This document shows positions 1 through 8,430 of a DNA stretch of 64,000 nt, in pieces. This DNA comes from Bdellovibrio bacteriovorus (lineage in GTDB: Bacteria; Bdellovibrionota; Bdellovibrionia; Bdellovibrionales; Bdellovibrionaceae). Where the stretch lies: NCBI RefSeq assembly GCF_025558485.1, contig NZ_CP102930.1:2170001-2234000 (forward strand), in the 5' to 3' direction. Numbering within the stretch: the first letter of the stretch is position 1; each line of letters starts with the position of its first letter. Made by a program: the position numbers and the translations under genes. Below the pieces are notes generated by a model, which searched no databases, was not told the DNA's origin, and worked only from the letters and a program-made list of their open reading frames with translations.

Positions 1-260
1 AGCAAGTAAGGTGCCACGACTTTGGTTGGGCGGCAATAGCAATTCTTGACGGATATCTAAAAAAACTGTCTATCAACATGCATTTAATTCGATTTGAGCA
101 CTGAAAGGCCTTTTTATGGTGGTGTCAGCATGTTTCATTAAACTTTCAACTTGTCGTTACGACATGGCGCGATGAAATTTATTCAGGGACACTTTGTCCC
201 TGCAAACCTACAAGTTGCCGAAGGCCTCTCGCATTTCAATACTTATATAAGGAGGTTTTT
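1..260. other. Leader/intergenic region with two hairpins
   Basis: No coding region is visible. Two short perfect inverted repeats precede the first gene: TGTCG-TTA-CGACA at 152-164 and CAGGGACA-CTT-TGTCCCTG at 184-202. The second lies about 60 bp upstream of the start codon at 261 and has no T-run, so it looks more like a leader structure or operator than a terminator. A strong Shine-Dalgarno (AAGGAGG) sits at about 249-255. Confidence 0.45.
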
Positions 261-557
261 ATGGCTGAACCTGCCGAACTGGATCGCGAAAGAGCTTTCC
301 TTCATGAAGTGGGGGTTTCTTTAAATGGGGCTCTCTTTATAATTGATCGCCTGATTGAGGAAATTAAAGAAGAGGAAGGCCGACTGGAAACAGATTCAGA
401 AATTGAACGGCTGTTTAACAACCTGGCAAGTGCACTGGTCAAAATCGACTATCAGATCAAGGCCCGTCACACCTTGCTGTCGGAACTTTTAAACGAACAG
501 ATCCAAAAAGAAAAAAGGAAGAGATCCCTGGGAAACTCTTCCTCACCTGTTTCATGA
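261..557 (+). CDS. Small charged cytoplasmic protein, unknown function
   Basis: A 98-residue protein with a very strong ribosome binding site (AAGGAGG, about 5 bp before ATG). It has no signal peptide or membrane segment. It is rich in Glu, Arg and Lys with leucine/isoleucine spacing that predicts mostly alpha-helix, possibly a helical hairpin or coiled coil (residues about 5-80), followed by a basic, serine-rich tail. It resembles small adaptor or regulator proteins in composition, but I recognise no family. It ends 20 bp from a convergent lipoprotein gene. Confidence 0.7.
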   Translation: MAEPAELDRERAFLHEVGVSLNGALFIIDRLIEEIKEEEGRLETDSEIERLFNNLASALVKIDYQIKARHTLLSELLNEQIQKEKRKRSLGNSSSPVS

Positions 558-576
558 TTTAATTCAAACAACGATA

Positions 577-1182
577 TTACTGAATGATGCCTGAGCCGCT
601 GTTGGCTCCGTACTGGTTCAGGTAACCCACCATGCCGCGCGTATCCTGAACGTCCGAACCCATGAATGGCAGTTCTTGCCCTGCTGGCAACCACTGATAG
701 AGATCCGTCTGCGCCTGATTGTTCTTTTCAAAGAAGATACGCACACCTTCCTGAATCACCAGACGACCATTGCTGTACACTTTCATTGAGGCATAATAAG
801 GATTGCACGAAGAATCTCCGCACATGGCTTCGTAACTGATGTTGTAACCGTTCACGGTCACGCTGCCATTGACAACCTCTGTTCCAGAGTGATGACTGGT
901 CACCGGGAACTCTGTATTGTTAATCAGAATTGTTGCCATCACCACACGCGGGCCGGGCTGACCTTCCGGCGTCCAGTAGCGTTTGACACCAACAATATCA
1001 GCTTCCACCCCCTGAGCCGCAGCCTGTTCTGCGGCCTGCTGGGTCTTAACCCCGTCAACCACTGTTGCACCCATGCGGTTTTTCGCGTAGCGAGCTGCAA
1101 AGTTGGAATCTTTCTTCGCGCAGGCACTTAGCGCCAGTGATCCCATCAACAGAAAGGCAAAAAATAGATTTTTCTTTTGCAT
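577..1182 (-). CDS. Predicted lipoprotein
   Basis: A 201-residue protein. The N-terminus is a type II signal peptide with lipobox LSAC, so Cys21 would be lipidated. The mature part contains four cysteines, two in a CGDSSC motif that could form a disulfide, and looks like a compact secreted beta-rich domain. There are no catalytic motifs I recognise. The start is supported by AAGGAGCTGACT just upstream on the minus strand. Known: lipobox proteins are anchored in the inner or outer membrane. Function unknown. Confidence 0.75.
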   Translation of the reverse strand: MQKKNLFFAFLLMGSLALSACAKKDSNFAARYAKNRMGATVVDGVKTQQAAEQAAAQGVEADIVGVKRYWTPEGQPGPRVVMATILINNTEFPVTSHHSGTEVVNGSVTVNGYNISYEAMCGDSSCNPYYASMKVYSNGRLVIQEGVRIFFEKNNQAQTDLYQWLPAGQELPFMGSDVQDTRGMVGYLNQYGANSGSGIIQ

Positions 1183-1349
1183 AGTCAGCTCCTTGCTGAC
1201 CTTTAAAAGTGCAAGGAACTGACCACCCGATAACAGATTGCAAGAGATTGTTTCTGCTAAGGAATCTCATCCTGAAACACGTCTCACTTCAAAACACATT
1301 CCCCGGCAGTAACATTTTTAGCCGGACTCTGAACACATGCTAGACAAAT

Positions 1350-1375
1350 AAAAAAGGCACCCCCCAAGAGGATGC
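1350..1375 (-). terminator. Rho-independent terminator of yceI-like gene
   Basis: On the minus strand GGCATCC pairs with GGGTGCC (one G-T wobble) and is followed by TTTTTT. It lies about 30 bp past the stop of the YceI-family gene. Confidence 0.6.
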
Positions 1376-1403
1376 CCCTGACAAACGCCTTGAATTTTCA
1401 GGC

Positions 1404-1994
1404 TTATTTTTTTGCCACAAGTTTCAAAGTCAGTTCAAATTCGTCGTTGATGATCTTATCACCAGCAAGTTCTTTGAAGAAGTTGCCTGAACCGTACTTC
1501 AAGCCCCATTTTGTACGGTCAATTTTCACTACCGCTTCGCCTGTCGCAACACCTTTATCCACAGTCACTTTTGCCGGGAACTCGATTGGGTGAGTCACGC
1601 CGATCATTGTGAATTCACCTTTCACAACAACCTCACCTTTTGCTTTGGCCGGAGCCACAGAAGTGATTTTGAAAGTGGATGTAGGGAATTTACTTGCGTT
1701 GAAGAAATCCTCTGTGGACAAGTGACCTACAAGCTTCTTGTTGTAGCCGGCATCTTTAACGTCAGCATTCGTGATCGTTGTCATATCCACAACCACGTTA
1801 CCAGAAGTCAGCTGACCTTTATCAATTGTCACATCGCCTTCTTTAACAGAGATGCCACCATTGTGCGCATCGCCCATTTTCTTTGTACCCTTCCAAGCCA
1901 CAGAGCTTGCTTTGGTATCAATTTTATAAACATCAGCCGCTTGTACTTGGACAGCCGCCACCATGATAAGTGCAGCAAAAACAGTTTTAAACAT
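1404..1994 (-). CDS. YceI-family periplasmic lipid-binding protein
   Basis: A 196-residue protein with a Sec signal peptide (cleavage after VQA, residue about 19). The mature part has the YceI pattern: VYKIDTKASSVAWKG at the start, the VDMTTI strand, the FNASKFPTSTFKITS block and the TKWGLKYGSGNFF motif near the end. Known: YceI proteins are extended lipocalin-like barrels that bind polyisoprenoids such as octaprenyl compounds in the periplasm and are often induced by stress or alkaline pH. The ligand here is not known. A 366-bp divergent gap separates it from the patatin gene. Confidence 0.92.
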   Translation of the reverse strand: MFKTVFAALIMVAAVQVQAADVYKIDTKASSVAWKGTKKMGDAHNGGISVKEGDVTIDKGQLTSGNVVVDMTTITNADVKDAGYNKKLVGHLSTEDFFNASKFPTSTFKITSVAPAKAKGEVVVKGEFTMIGVTHPIEFPAKVTVDKGVATGEAVVKIDRTKWGLKYGSGNFFKELAGDKIINDEFELTLKLVAKK

Positions 1995-2173
1995 TGCAAT
2001 ATTCTCCTTCGCAATTCCCTTTGTTTAACATCACTGTCAACCATCAAGACTCTCCCGCAAAATGTAACAGAGATCAATACAGAAAAGAAAGATTAACACC
2101 TAAATCCGGAGCGCCGGACCAAGGACAAAGACAGTTGAAAATAAAATGAAAAAATAATGAATCCTGAAATAAG

Positions 2174-2198
2174 AAGGGAGTCGCTCGGACTCCCTTTT
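2174..2198. terminator. Orphan terminator-like hairpin between divergent genes
   Basis: AAGGGAGTC (2174-2182) pairs perfectly with GACTCCCTT (2188-2196) around a 5-base loop, followed by TT. It lies between two divergent genes (yceI-like leftward from 1994, patatin rightward from 2361), so it ends neither. It may close a small transcript in 1995-2200. The rest of the 1995-2360 gap shows a CAGTGA/TCACTG inverted repeat near 2227-2248 and nothing else clear. Confidence 0.5.
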
Positions 2199-2360
2199 AC
2201 GAGGCAGGTTTCCCTTCAATGGGATCAGTGACTGAAAAATATCACTGTGACCTCGTTCACGCTTAGTATCTCTCGTCTGTATTTTTCTGCAAGTCCAGAA
2301 AAAGTCTGTTATCTGGCCGTCAATCGTTTTAGTCTGTAAAACAGAAAAAGGAATTTTCTC

Positions 2361-3500
2361 ATGTCATCTTTGGGACTGGTTCTTTCGGGCGGTGGGGCAC
2401 GTGGTGCTTTTCAGGTCGGTGTTTTAAACGCCATTGCAGACATCTGCAAACAGGAAGGTATTGCCAATCCTTTTCAACTTTATACCGGCATCAGCGCTGG
2501 CGCGATCAATACCGCATTTTTAACAACCTCCAGCCACGATCATTTCGACGAAGGCACTCGTCGCCTGACCGAACTGTGGAGTCAGATTTCCTCTGAACAG
2601 GTGTTTATTACCGATCCCATTTCCTTATCCAAGGGGGGCCTGCACTGGCTTTTGGCTCTGTCACTGGGAGGTCTTAAAGACTCTTCTCCGAACCGTTCCT
2701 TTTTGGAAACAACCCCTTTACGCAAACTGATCGCGGAAAACTGTAACTTTGAAAACATTCAAAAGAACATCGAGAAAAAGAAATTCCGGGCCGTCACCGT
2801 TTCGGCTCTGGATTATTTCACAACCTCCACGGTCAGCTTTGTTCAGGGTGAGGAAAAAACTCCGCTCTGGAAACGGGTGCGCAAGATGGCCGTGAACACT
2901 CAACTGACTGCCGATCACATCATGGCTTCGGCGGCCATTCCCCTTTTATTTCCCCCGGTGACGGTTGACGGGCAATTCTTTGGCGATGGTTGCATTCGCA
3001 ATCACTCCCCTTGTGCTCCGGCAATTTATTTGGGCGCAAATAAACTGCTGGCCATTGGGATTCGTAAACGACAGGACGTGTGTTATGCCTCACAAAAGGT
3101 CAACACCACGGAACCTCCGTCCGTGGCGCGTGTTCTCAGTGTCATGCTCAATGCCGTCATGATGGATGGTTTGGAGGTTGATATTGAACGTTTGGAGCGC
3201 ATTAACAGCAATCTTTCCAAGCTAACCGAACGGGAACTGGGGTTGATTTCTGTGCGCAAAGTGGACTATCTGTGGATTTCGCCGTCCCGCGATCTTTCGG
3301 AAATTGCCTCGGATAAAACCCATTCGCTGCCGCCGATGATTCGTTATCTTCTGCGTGGCTTGGGAACGCTTCATGAGGCCAGCGAAATCACAAGCTTTCT
3401 GCTGTTTGAAAAAACTTATTCTGAACGCCTGCTGGAAATTGGCTACGAAGATGGTATGCGGGAAAAAGAGCAGATTCGCCGCCTGCTTCTGGAACCGTAA
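2361..3500 (+). CDS. Patatin-like phospholipase
   Basis: A 379-residue intracellular-type patatin: oxyanion-hole GGGARG at residues 10-15, nucleophile elbow GISAG with Ser45, and the catalytic Asp in FGDGCIRN near residue 213. Known: these serine hydrolases use a Ser-Asp dyad to cleave acyl chains from phospholipids or related lipids. There is no signal peptide. The C-terminal third (residues about 240-379) is a helical extension typical of bacterial patatin proteins with an added DUF3336-like or regulatory part. Substrate unknown. Monocistronic by context: it converges with the kup gene. Confidence 0.9.
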   Translation: MSSLGLVLSGGGARGAFQVGVLNAIADICKQEGIANPFQLYTGISAGAINTAFLTTSSHDHFDEGTRRLTELWSQISSEQVFITDPISLSKGGLHWLLALSLGGLKDSSPNRSFLETTPLRKLIAENCNFENIQKNIEKKKFRAVTVSALDYFTTSTVSFVQGEEKTPLWKRVRKMAVNTQLTADHIMASAAIPLLFPPVTVDGQFFGDGCIRNHSPCAPAIYLGANKLLAIGIRKRQDVCYASQKVNTTEPPSVARVLSVMLNAVMMDGLEVDIERLERINSNLSKLTERELGLISVRKVDYLWISPSRDLSEIASDKTHSLPPMIRYLLRGLGTLHEASEITSFLLFEKTYSERLLEIGYEDGMREKEQIRRLLLEP

Positions 3501-3524
3501 AATTCTGAACCGTAGTATTCAGGT

Positions 3525-5462
3525 TTAGATTTCAACCTGAATACCCACTTCGATCACCTGATTCGGCGGAATACGGAAGAAGGCCGTCGGTCTTTGCGCA
3601 TTCTTGGACATGATCGCAAACAGGCGTTCACGCCAGTGCGCCATACCTGCTTCGCCCGGACGATTCGGACCTTTTTCCGCAATGATCGTTTCACGCCCCA
3701 GCACGAAAGTGGTTTCGTTGACGTTAAAATTAATATCGCGCTGACGACAGGCTTCCAGAATGTGCTTCATCTTCGGAATTTCCATAAACCCATAATTCGC
3801 AATGATGCGATAGATGTTTGGAATGACTTCCTGGATGGAAATACGATCACGCTTGGATACAAACGGAACTTCTTTGGTCTGAATGGTCAAAATCGCCACG
3901 CGCTGATGCAGGACTTTGTTGTGTTTCAGATTATGTAACAAAGGTGCAGGCACACCCCACGGATCACCCGCCATATAGATCGCGGTTCCCGGCGCGCGTA
4001 AAGGTGGCTCTCGCAGAAGCTTCTGACAGAAGTCCTCGATTGGCATCGAGCGCTCTTTCAAACGACGGAACAGGATCTGACGTCCTTTTTGCCAGGTCGT
4101 CATCAACAGATAAATCACTGCCCCGATCAAGAGTGGCACCCAGCCCCCATGCGGAATCTTATGCAAATTCGCACCGAAGAATGCCAAATCCATCACCAGG
4201 AAAGAGCCAAAGATCGCAGAGGCTTTCAGAAGACTCCACTTCCATTTTTGACGGGCCACTTCAAAAGCCAGAATTGTTGTGATCGTGGTCGCCCCGGTAA
4301 CAGCAATACCGTAGGCCGCCGCCAGATTGCTGGAGGTCTTAAATGTTAACACCAGCCAGATCACACCAATGAATAAAGACCAGTTCACAATCGGCACATA
4401 GATCTGCCCAATTTCCTGGCTGGAGGTGTGAATGATATTCACGCGCGGACAGAAACCCAGCTGAATCGCCTGACGAGTGATTGAAAACACCCCTGTGATC
4501 AAAGCCTGGGATGCAATTACAGTCGCCATCGTGGAAAGCATCACCATCGGCAGCAGCGCCCATTTCGGAGCCAGCATATAGAAAGGATTGGAAACCGCTT
4601 CCGGATTATTCAGCAGCAAAGCCCCTTGTCCAAAATAGTTCAGCACCAAGGCCGGCAAAGCGACAAAGAACCAGGCCAAACGAATCGGCCTTTTTCCAAA
4701 GTGCCCCATATCCGCATACAGAGCCTCCCCACCAGTCACCACCAGGAAGACAGATCCCAGAACCAGGAATCCGGCCACTCCATTATTCATCATGAACTCG
4801 ATACCATGATGAGGCAGCAGCGCCTCGAAGATGTGCAGGTTTTCCGCCATCCCGCGAATACCCAAAAGCCCCAGCACGGTGAACCAGACCAGCAGGATCG
4901 GTCCGAAGATCACCCCAATACGGCCTGTGCCATATTTCTGCATCAGGAACAGGGCGTTCATCACAAACACGGTCAGCGGAATAATGTAAGGACTGAATTG
5001 CGGCGCCACCAGCGTCAGACCCTCCATCGCAGAAAGAACCGAGATCGCCGGAGTGATCATGCCGTCACCATAAAGCAAGGCGGCCCCGAACAAACCAATG
5101 ATGGTCATGATCCAGCGACGACGGGAAACATCCTTGGCATGCTGACTGCGCACAGCCAGCGCCATCAGGGAAAGGATTCCCCCCTCACCTTTATTGTCGG
5201 CTCTCATCACAAAAGCCATGTACTTGATACAGATCGCAAGAACCAGTGTCCAAACAATCAAAGACAGAATACCAATGACGTTTTCCGGAGTGGGCGCAAG
5301 ACCGTATTCCCCGAAGCACTCTCTCATCGCGTAAAGTGGACTTGTTCCAATGTCTCCGAAGACCACTCCAAGGGCCCCTAAAGAGAGCATTAAGATATTG
5401 GCATTTTTATTTTGATGACCCGGATTTTCGATAGAAAAGACCCCGTCTAAATTGAAAAACAA
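3525..5462 (-). CDS. kup: KUP-family potassium uptake transporter
   Basis: A 645-residue membrane protein with the KUP signature near the N-terminus (GALGVVFGDIGTSPLYA), about 12 hydrophobic segments through residue about 450, then a cytoplasmic tail. Known: Kup imports K+ with H+ in the inner membrane. The usual length of about 620-630 residues is matched. The assigned start is TTG at 5462 with a weak SD; the first conserved residues begin at about residue 24, so a slightly later start is possible. The 3' end lies 24 bp from the convergent patatin gene. Confidence 0.93.
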   Translation of the reverse strand: MFFNLDGVFSIENPGHQNKNANILMLSLGALGVVFGDIGTSPLYAMRECFGEYGLAPTPENVIGILSLIVWTLVLAICIKYMAFVMRADNKGEGGILSLMALAVRSQHAKDVSRRRWIMTIIGLFGAALLYGDGMITPAISVLSAMEGLTLVAPQFSPYIIPLTVFVMNALFLMQKYGTGRIGVIFGPILLVWFTVLGLLGIRGMAENLHIFEALLPHHGIEFMMNNGVAGFLVLGSVFLVVTGGEALYADMGHFGKRPIRLAWFFVALPALVLNYFGQGALLLNNPEAVSNPFYMLAPKWALLPMVMLSTMATVIASQALITGVFSITRQAIQLGFCPRVNIIHTSSQEIGQIYVPIVNWSLFIGVIWLVLTFKTSSNLAAAYGIAVTGATTITTILAFEVARQKWKWSLLKASAIFGSFLVMDLAFFGANLHKIPHGGWVPLLIGAVIYLLMTTWQKGRQILFRRLKERSMPIEDFCQKLLREPPLRAPGTAIYMAGDPWGVPAPLLHNLKHNKVLHQRVAILTIQTKEVPFVSKRDRISIQEVIPNIYRIIANYGFMEIPKMKHILEACRQRDINFNVNETTFVLGRETIIAEKGPNRPGEAGMAHWRERLFAIMSKNAQRPTAFFRIPPNQVIEVGIQVEI

Positions 5463-5583
5463 GCTCTTAGTCTAGAGAAGAAGACCCCACTTGTCAGCAT
5501 CCCCAATGAAAAAATGACGCAAGGGCGCTCTATTACAGGAACTTCAGTTGCCTTCAATTTAAGCTCTTTGTCATCATTAAGGG

Positions 5584-5724
5584 ATGATACGGAATGCACT
5601 TTTTCGATCGAAATGGTTTCTGGCAGCCCTCTTAATCCTTGGATTGATTTACTTTGAGGGCCGCGTTCAGGATCGCCTGGTGGTAAGCAATCGCCAGCCT
5701 ACATCGACTTCTTTTTCTCAATAA
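5584..5724 (+). CDS. Possible small single-pass membrane peptide
   Basis: An open frame of 46 codons (ATG 5584, TAA 5722) encodes a basic N-terminus (MIRNALFRSKW), one hydrophobic stretch (FLAALLILGLIYF) and a polar tail. The topology is what a small inner-membrane protein would show. Against it: the purine-rich AAGGG abuts the ATG with no spacing, and the frame overlaps the convergent FMN reductase gene by 26 bp. Treat as a candidate only. Confidence 0.35.
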   Translation: MIRNALFRSKWFLAALLILGLIYFEGRVQDRLVVSNRQPTSTSFSQ

Positions 5725-6280
5725 ACGAATTCGCATCCAGTCCATAAGCCTTCAAGGCCTGTGCGAACTTCTGGAATCCCTGGGCCTGTTTTACCAACAG
5801 CGACTTCATCAGTTCATCCGTCAGTTGCCCTTCGGCATTGATGATCTTAAAGACGTTCATCATGAAAACACGTTCCGGGAAGATAAAGGCATTGCGGTAT
5901 CCGAAGACGCCTTGCAAATGCTCCACCGGGCGAAGAGCTCCGAACATCGCACCCAAACCAACAAAGCACACTGGACGGTATTCAAAGGATTCCGGGAACT
6001 TCAAGTGATCAATGAAGTATTTCAAGATCCCCGGCATGGAACCATTGTACTCAGGACACACGACAATCAAACCTTCGGACGCAAGGACTTTTTCAAGATA
6101 AGGTTTAAGAGCTTCACTGGGCTTGCCGTACTGAACATCATCGTGCAGATGCTGTTTGATTTCGCGCAGGTCGATGATCTCAACATCCTCGTTCAGGTCT
6201 TTGTAGATAGCCTGGATAATTTTGGAAACTTTCAGAGTGTTTGAATCCGGGCGATCTGTTCCGGCGATGATATATTTCAT
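5699..6280 (-). CDS. NADPH-dependent FMN reductase family flavoprotein
   Basis: A 193-residue flavodoxin-fold protein. The N-terminal loop GTDRPDSNTLKVS matches the FMN phosphate-binding motif of this family, and PEYNGSMPGILKYFID (residues about 76-91) is the signature isoalloxazine-binding motif. Known: members reduce FMN, quinones, azo dyes or chromate with NAD(P)H in the cytosol. The ATG at 6280 is preceded by AGGAGAATTACTC. The gene is divergent from the PilZ gene with about 70 bp between the starts. Confidence 0.9.
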   Translation of the reverse strand: MKYIIAGTDRPDSNTLKVSKIIQAIYKDLNEDVEIIDLREIKQHLHDDVQYGKPSEALKPYLEKVLASEGLIVVCPEYNGSMPGILKYFIDHLKFPESFEYRPVCFVGLGAMFGALRPVEHLQGVFGYRNAFIFPERVFMMNVFKIINAEGQLTDELMKSLLVKQAQGFQKFAQALKAYGLDANSFIEKKKSM

Positions 6281-6353
6281 GAGTAATTCTCCTAGACAAA
6301 GTCATATACCTTTCGCTGTAATAAAACACAAGCGCAAGCCGAGGAGCATCACC

Positions 6354-7040
6354 GTGAATCCAAAAATCTGGTTTATTCTTAGCGAAGGACAGGTCACCGG
6401 CCCCTTTGATCATGAAGAGATCGAATCCCGCCTGACCAATACTCAAGAAGCCCAGATCTGGGGACGTGGTCAGGCTGAATGGATGACGCCGCTAAAATGG
6501 CGCCAGTCACTGAAAGACCATCACCAGGTGGCGGCAGCCTCTGCAAATGAGCCTCCCGGTCTGTGGAAGCTGCGAGTGGAGGGTAAAGAACACCCCGCCA
6601 TGAAATACGCGGATATGATTGCCTCTTTAAAAAAACTCACAGACTATTCCGCCGTGGATGTTTGCACGGATAATTCCAAAGTCTGGAAGGAAATTTATTC
6701 TGTCCCGCGCATCGTGGATGACTTGGGCATCAGTCGCCGTTCTCACCCGCGCGTGCCAATGGTGGGCACCCTGGCCTGCGAAAGCCCCAAGGGGGAGTTC
6801 AGCTGCCGTGTGATTTCCATCAGTGAAGGCGGTCTGGGCGTTAATGATGCCCAAAACCTGCAAATCGGCGAACGCTTCAAAGGCACACTGACCAGCCCCA
6901 ATCTTTTTGTGACAATCAACACCACTTGCGAAGTCGTCTATGTCGGTAACGACGGTTATGCCGGTTTGCGCTTTGTGGGGCTGCCAGAGGAATTTAAAAG
7001 TTCCATCATAGAATACGTTCGCAAGTTCGCCACCGTTTAG
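6354..7040 (+). CDS. GYF_2-PilZ domain protein, likely c-di-GMP effector
   Basis: 228 residues from a GTG start at 6354 (GAGGAGCATCACC upstream). Residues about 3-45 (KIWFILSEGQVTGPFDHEEI) match a GYF_2 domain; residues about 130-228 form a PilZ domain. The RxxxR c-di-GMP-binding motif is present (RSHPR), but the second motif reads SISEGG rather than D/N-x-S-x-x-G. Known: PilZ proteins bind c-di-GMP, and GYF_2 domains commonly mediate protein contacts. Binding is likely but not certain because of the altered second motif. The pathway controlled is unknown. Confidence 0.82.
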   Translation: MNPKIWFILSEGQVTGPFDHEEIESRLTNTQEAQIWGRGQAEWMTPLKWRQSLKDHHQVAAASANEPPGLWKLRVEGKEHPAMKYADMIASLKKLTDYSAVDVCTDNSKVWKEIYSVPRIVDDLGISRRSHPRVPMVGTLACESPKGEFSCRVISISEGGLGVNDAQNLQIGERFKGTLTSPNLFVTINTTCEVVYVGNDGYAGLRFVGLPEEFKSSIIEYVRKFATV

Positions 7041-7113
7041 CCCCGAAGCACCCTGCAATCTAACATCAGTCCTGATGTAGAGATTTGCGGGCAACTGTGC
7101 TGTGCTATGAAGA

Positions 7114-8430
7114 ATGCCATTTCTTGCTTTTTTTCTTTCTTCATTGATTCTACTATCAACGACGATCGCTGGCGCGGCCCGGAAGACAGAATGGAGTATT
7201 CATCTGGACAGCAGGCTTGACGCCGTTATCTTTCCGCAGGTCTATGGCGAAGACACCAATGAGTCACTGTACCGTCTGGAGCTTGTTCCGATCTATCGCT
7301 GGAAATATCTGGACTCGGTCCGTTTCACCTTTAAGCCGCTGTTTATTGCCAATCCGGATAACAAGTCCTCAACAGAGCAGACTTTCTTTGATCCCGGCGA
7401 GACCTTTGTGCACTATCAACGCGAAAGTTTTTCGTTGCAGGCCGGATACAACATCTTCACCTGGGGTGTGACAGATGGCTACAACCCCCTGGACATCATC
7501 AATCCCAAGCAATACTTCGATCCTTTGCACAGTCGTAAGCTGGGGCTTCTGTCTGTGGTTTATTCTCAAACACTGGGAAACTGGGACTATGAAGTGATTT
7601 TCATCCCACAGAATCAGGGCTCTGTCCTGCCCGGAGACAACAGCCGCTGGCTGCCCCGGGAAATCTTTCTGCCGCAAACAGCCGGGAATGATCTCGTGCT
7701 CCTGCTACCGGAAAATCTTCGTTATCATTCCCGTTCACGCAAAAATCTGGGGGATTCCGCAGAAAACAACTATGCCCTTCGTCTGCAACGTCGCGGGGAT
7801 TTCATTGATTTTTCCATCAGCGCCTTTGAGGGCACTGCGGGCTTTCCCCTGATTATCCCGGAAGTGACCGGCTCCATCGTGCAGGTGTCGCCAAAGACCG
7901 TCATTCGCGTGGACCCGGATGTAACCTTAAACAGCTACAACTATCGCATTCGTCAGGGTGGGATTTCTTTTGTCAGTAATCAGATGAATTTTCTATTTAA
8001 GGCTGTGGGCAGCTACACAGAAACACTGGAAGACAATCCAAATCTGCAAAAATGGAGCAATGAAAATGTTCTGGGACTGGAAAAAACCTTCACTTTCGGC
8101 GACAGCGGCATGCTAATCGCCATTCTTCAATATTCTTTTTTAAACACCGAAAAAAAGAACGACTCGAATTTATCCATTTCAGAAATCTTTCGTAGCGCCT
8201 ATATGGGAGGCGGCCGTCTTAGCTGGAAAGAGGTCTGGAGCGCGAATTTCCTGGGACTCTATGACGGCATCCACGGCAGCACTTATCAGGAGTACAGCCT
8301 CAGCCGCCGTTTTCTGGATGCCTGGGTGCTGACCGGGACAGCAGGTTTTATTCAAGGCTCCAGTGACACGCCACTGGGAGTGTACGGCAAAAACAGCTCT
8401 TACTCGCTTTCTTTAAGTCGTTCCTTTTAA
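7114..8430 (+). CDS. Predicted outer-membrane beta-barrel protein
   Basis: A 438-residue protein with a Sec signal peptide (cleavage near AGA-A, residue about 21), rich in alternating aromatic strands and ending in SLSLSRSF, with a terminal Phe as in outer-membrane barrels. The segment WGVTDGYNPLDIINPKQYFDP resembles the DUF1302-type barrel family, which often neighbours RND/MMPL exporters and LolA-like proteins. Such a protein (an RND-LolA fusion) begins at 10035, so a role in the same envelope system is a reasonable inference. Its stop overlaps that of the convergent next gene (shared TTAA). Confidence 0.7.
   Translation: MPFLAFFLSSLILLSTTIAGAARKTEWSIHLDSRLDAVIFPQVYGEDTNESLYRLELVPIYRWKYLDSVRFTFKPLFIANPDNKSSTEQTFFDPGETFVHYQRESFSLQAGYNIFTWGVTDGYNPLDIINPKQYFDPLHSRKLGLLSVVYSQTLGNWDYEVIFIPQNQGSVLPGDNSRWLPREIFLPQTAGNDLVLLLPENLRYHSRSRKNLGDSAENNYALRLQRRGDFIDFSISAFEGTAGFPLIIPEVTGSIVQVSPKTVIRVDPDVTLNSYNYRIRQGGISFVSNQMNFLFKAVGSYTETLEDNPNLQKWSNENVLGLEKTFTFGDSGMLIAILQYSFLNTEKKNDSNLSISEIFRSAYMGGGRLSWKEVWSANFLGLYDGIHGSTYQEYSLSRRFLDAWVLTGTAGFIQGSSDTPLGVYGKNSSYSLSLSRSF

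Noticed and set aside
4626..5381. Plus-strand open frame of 251 codons
   Set aside because: Antisense to kup; composition fits a shadow frame with no domain.
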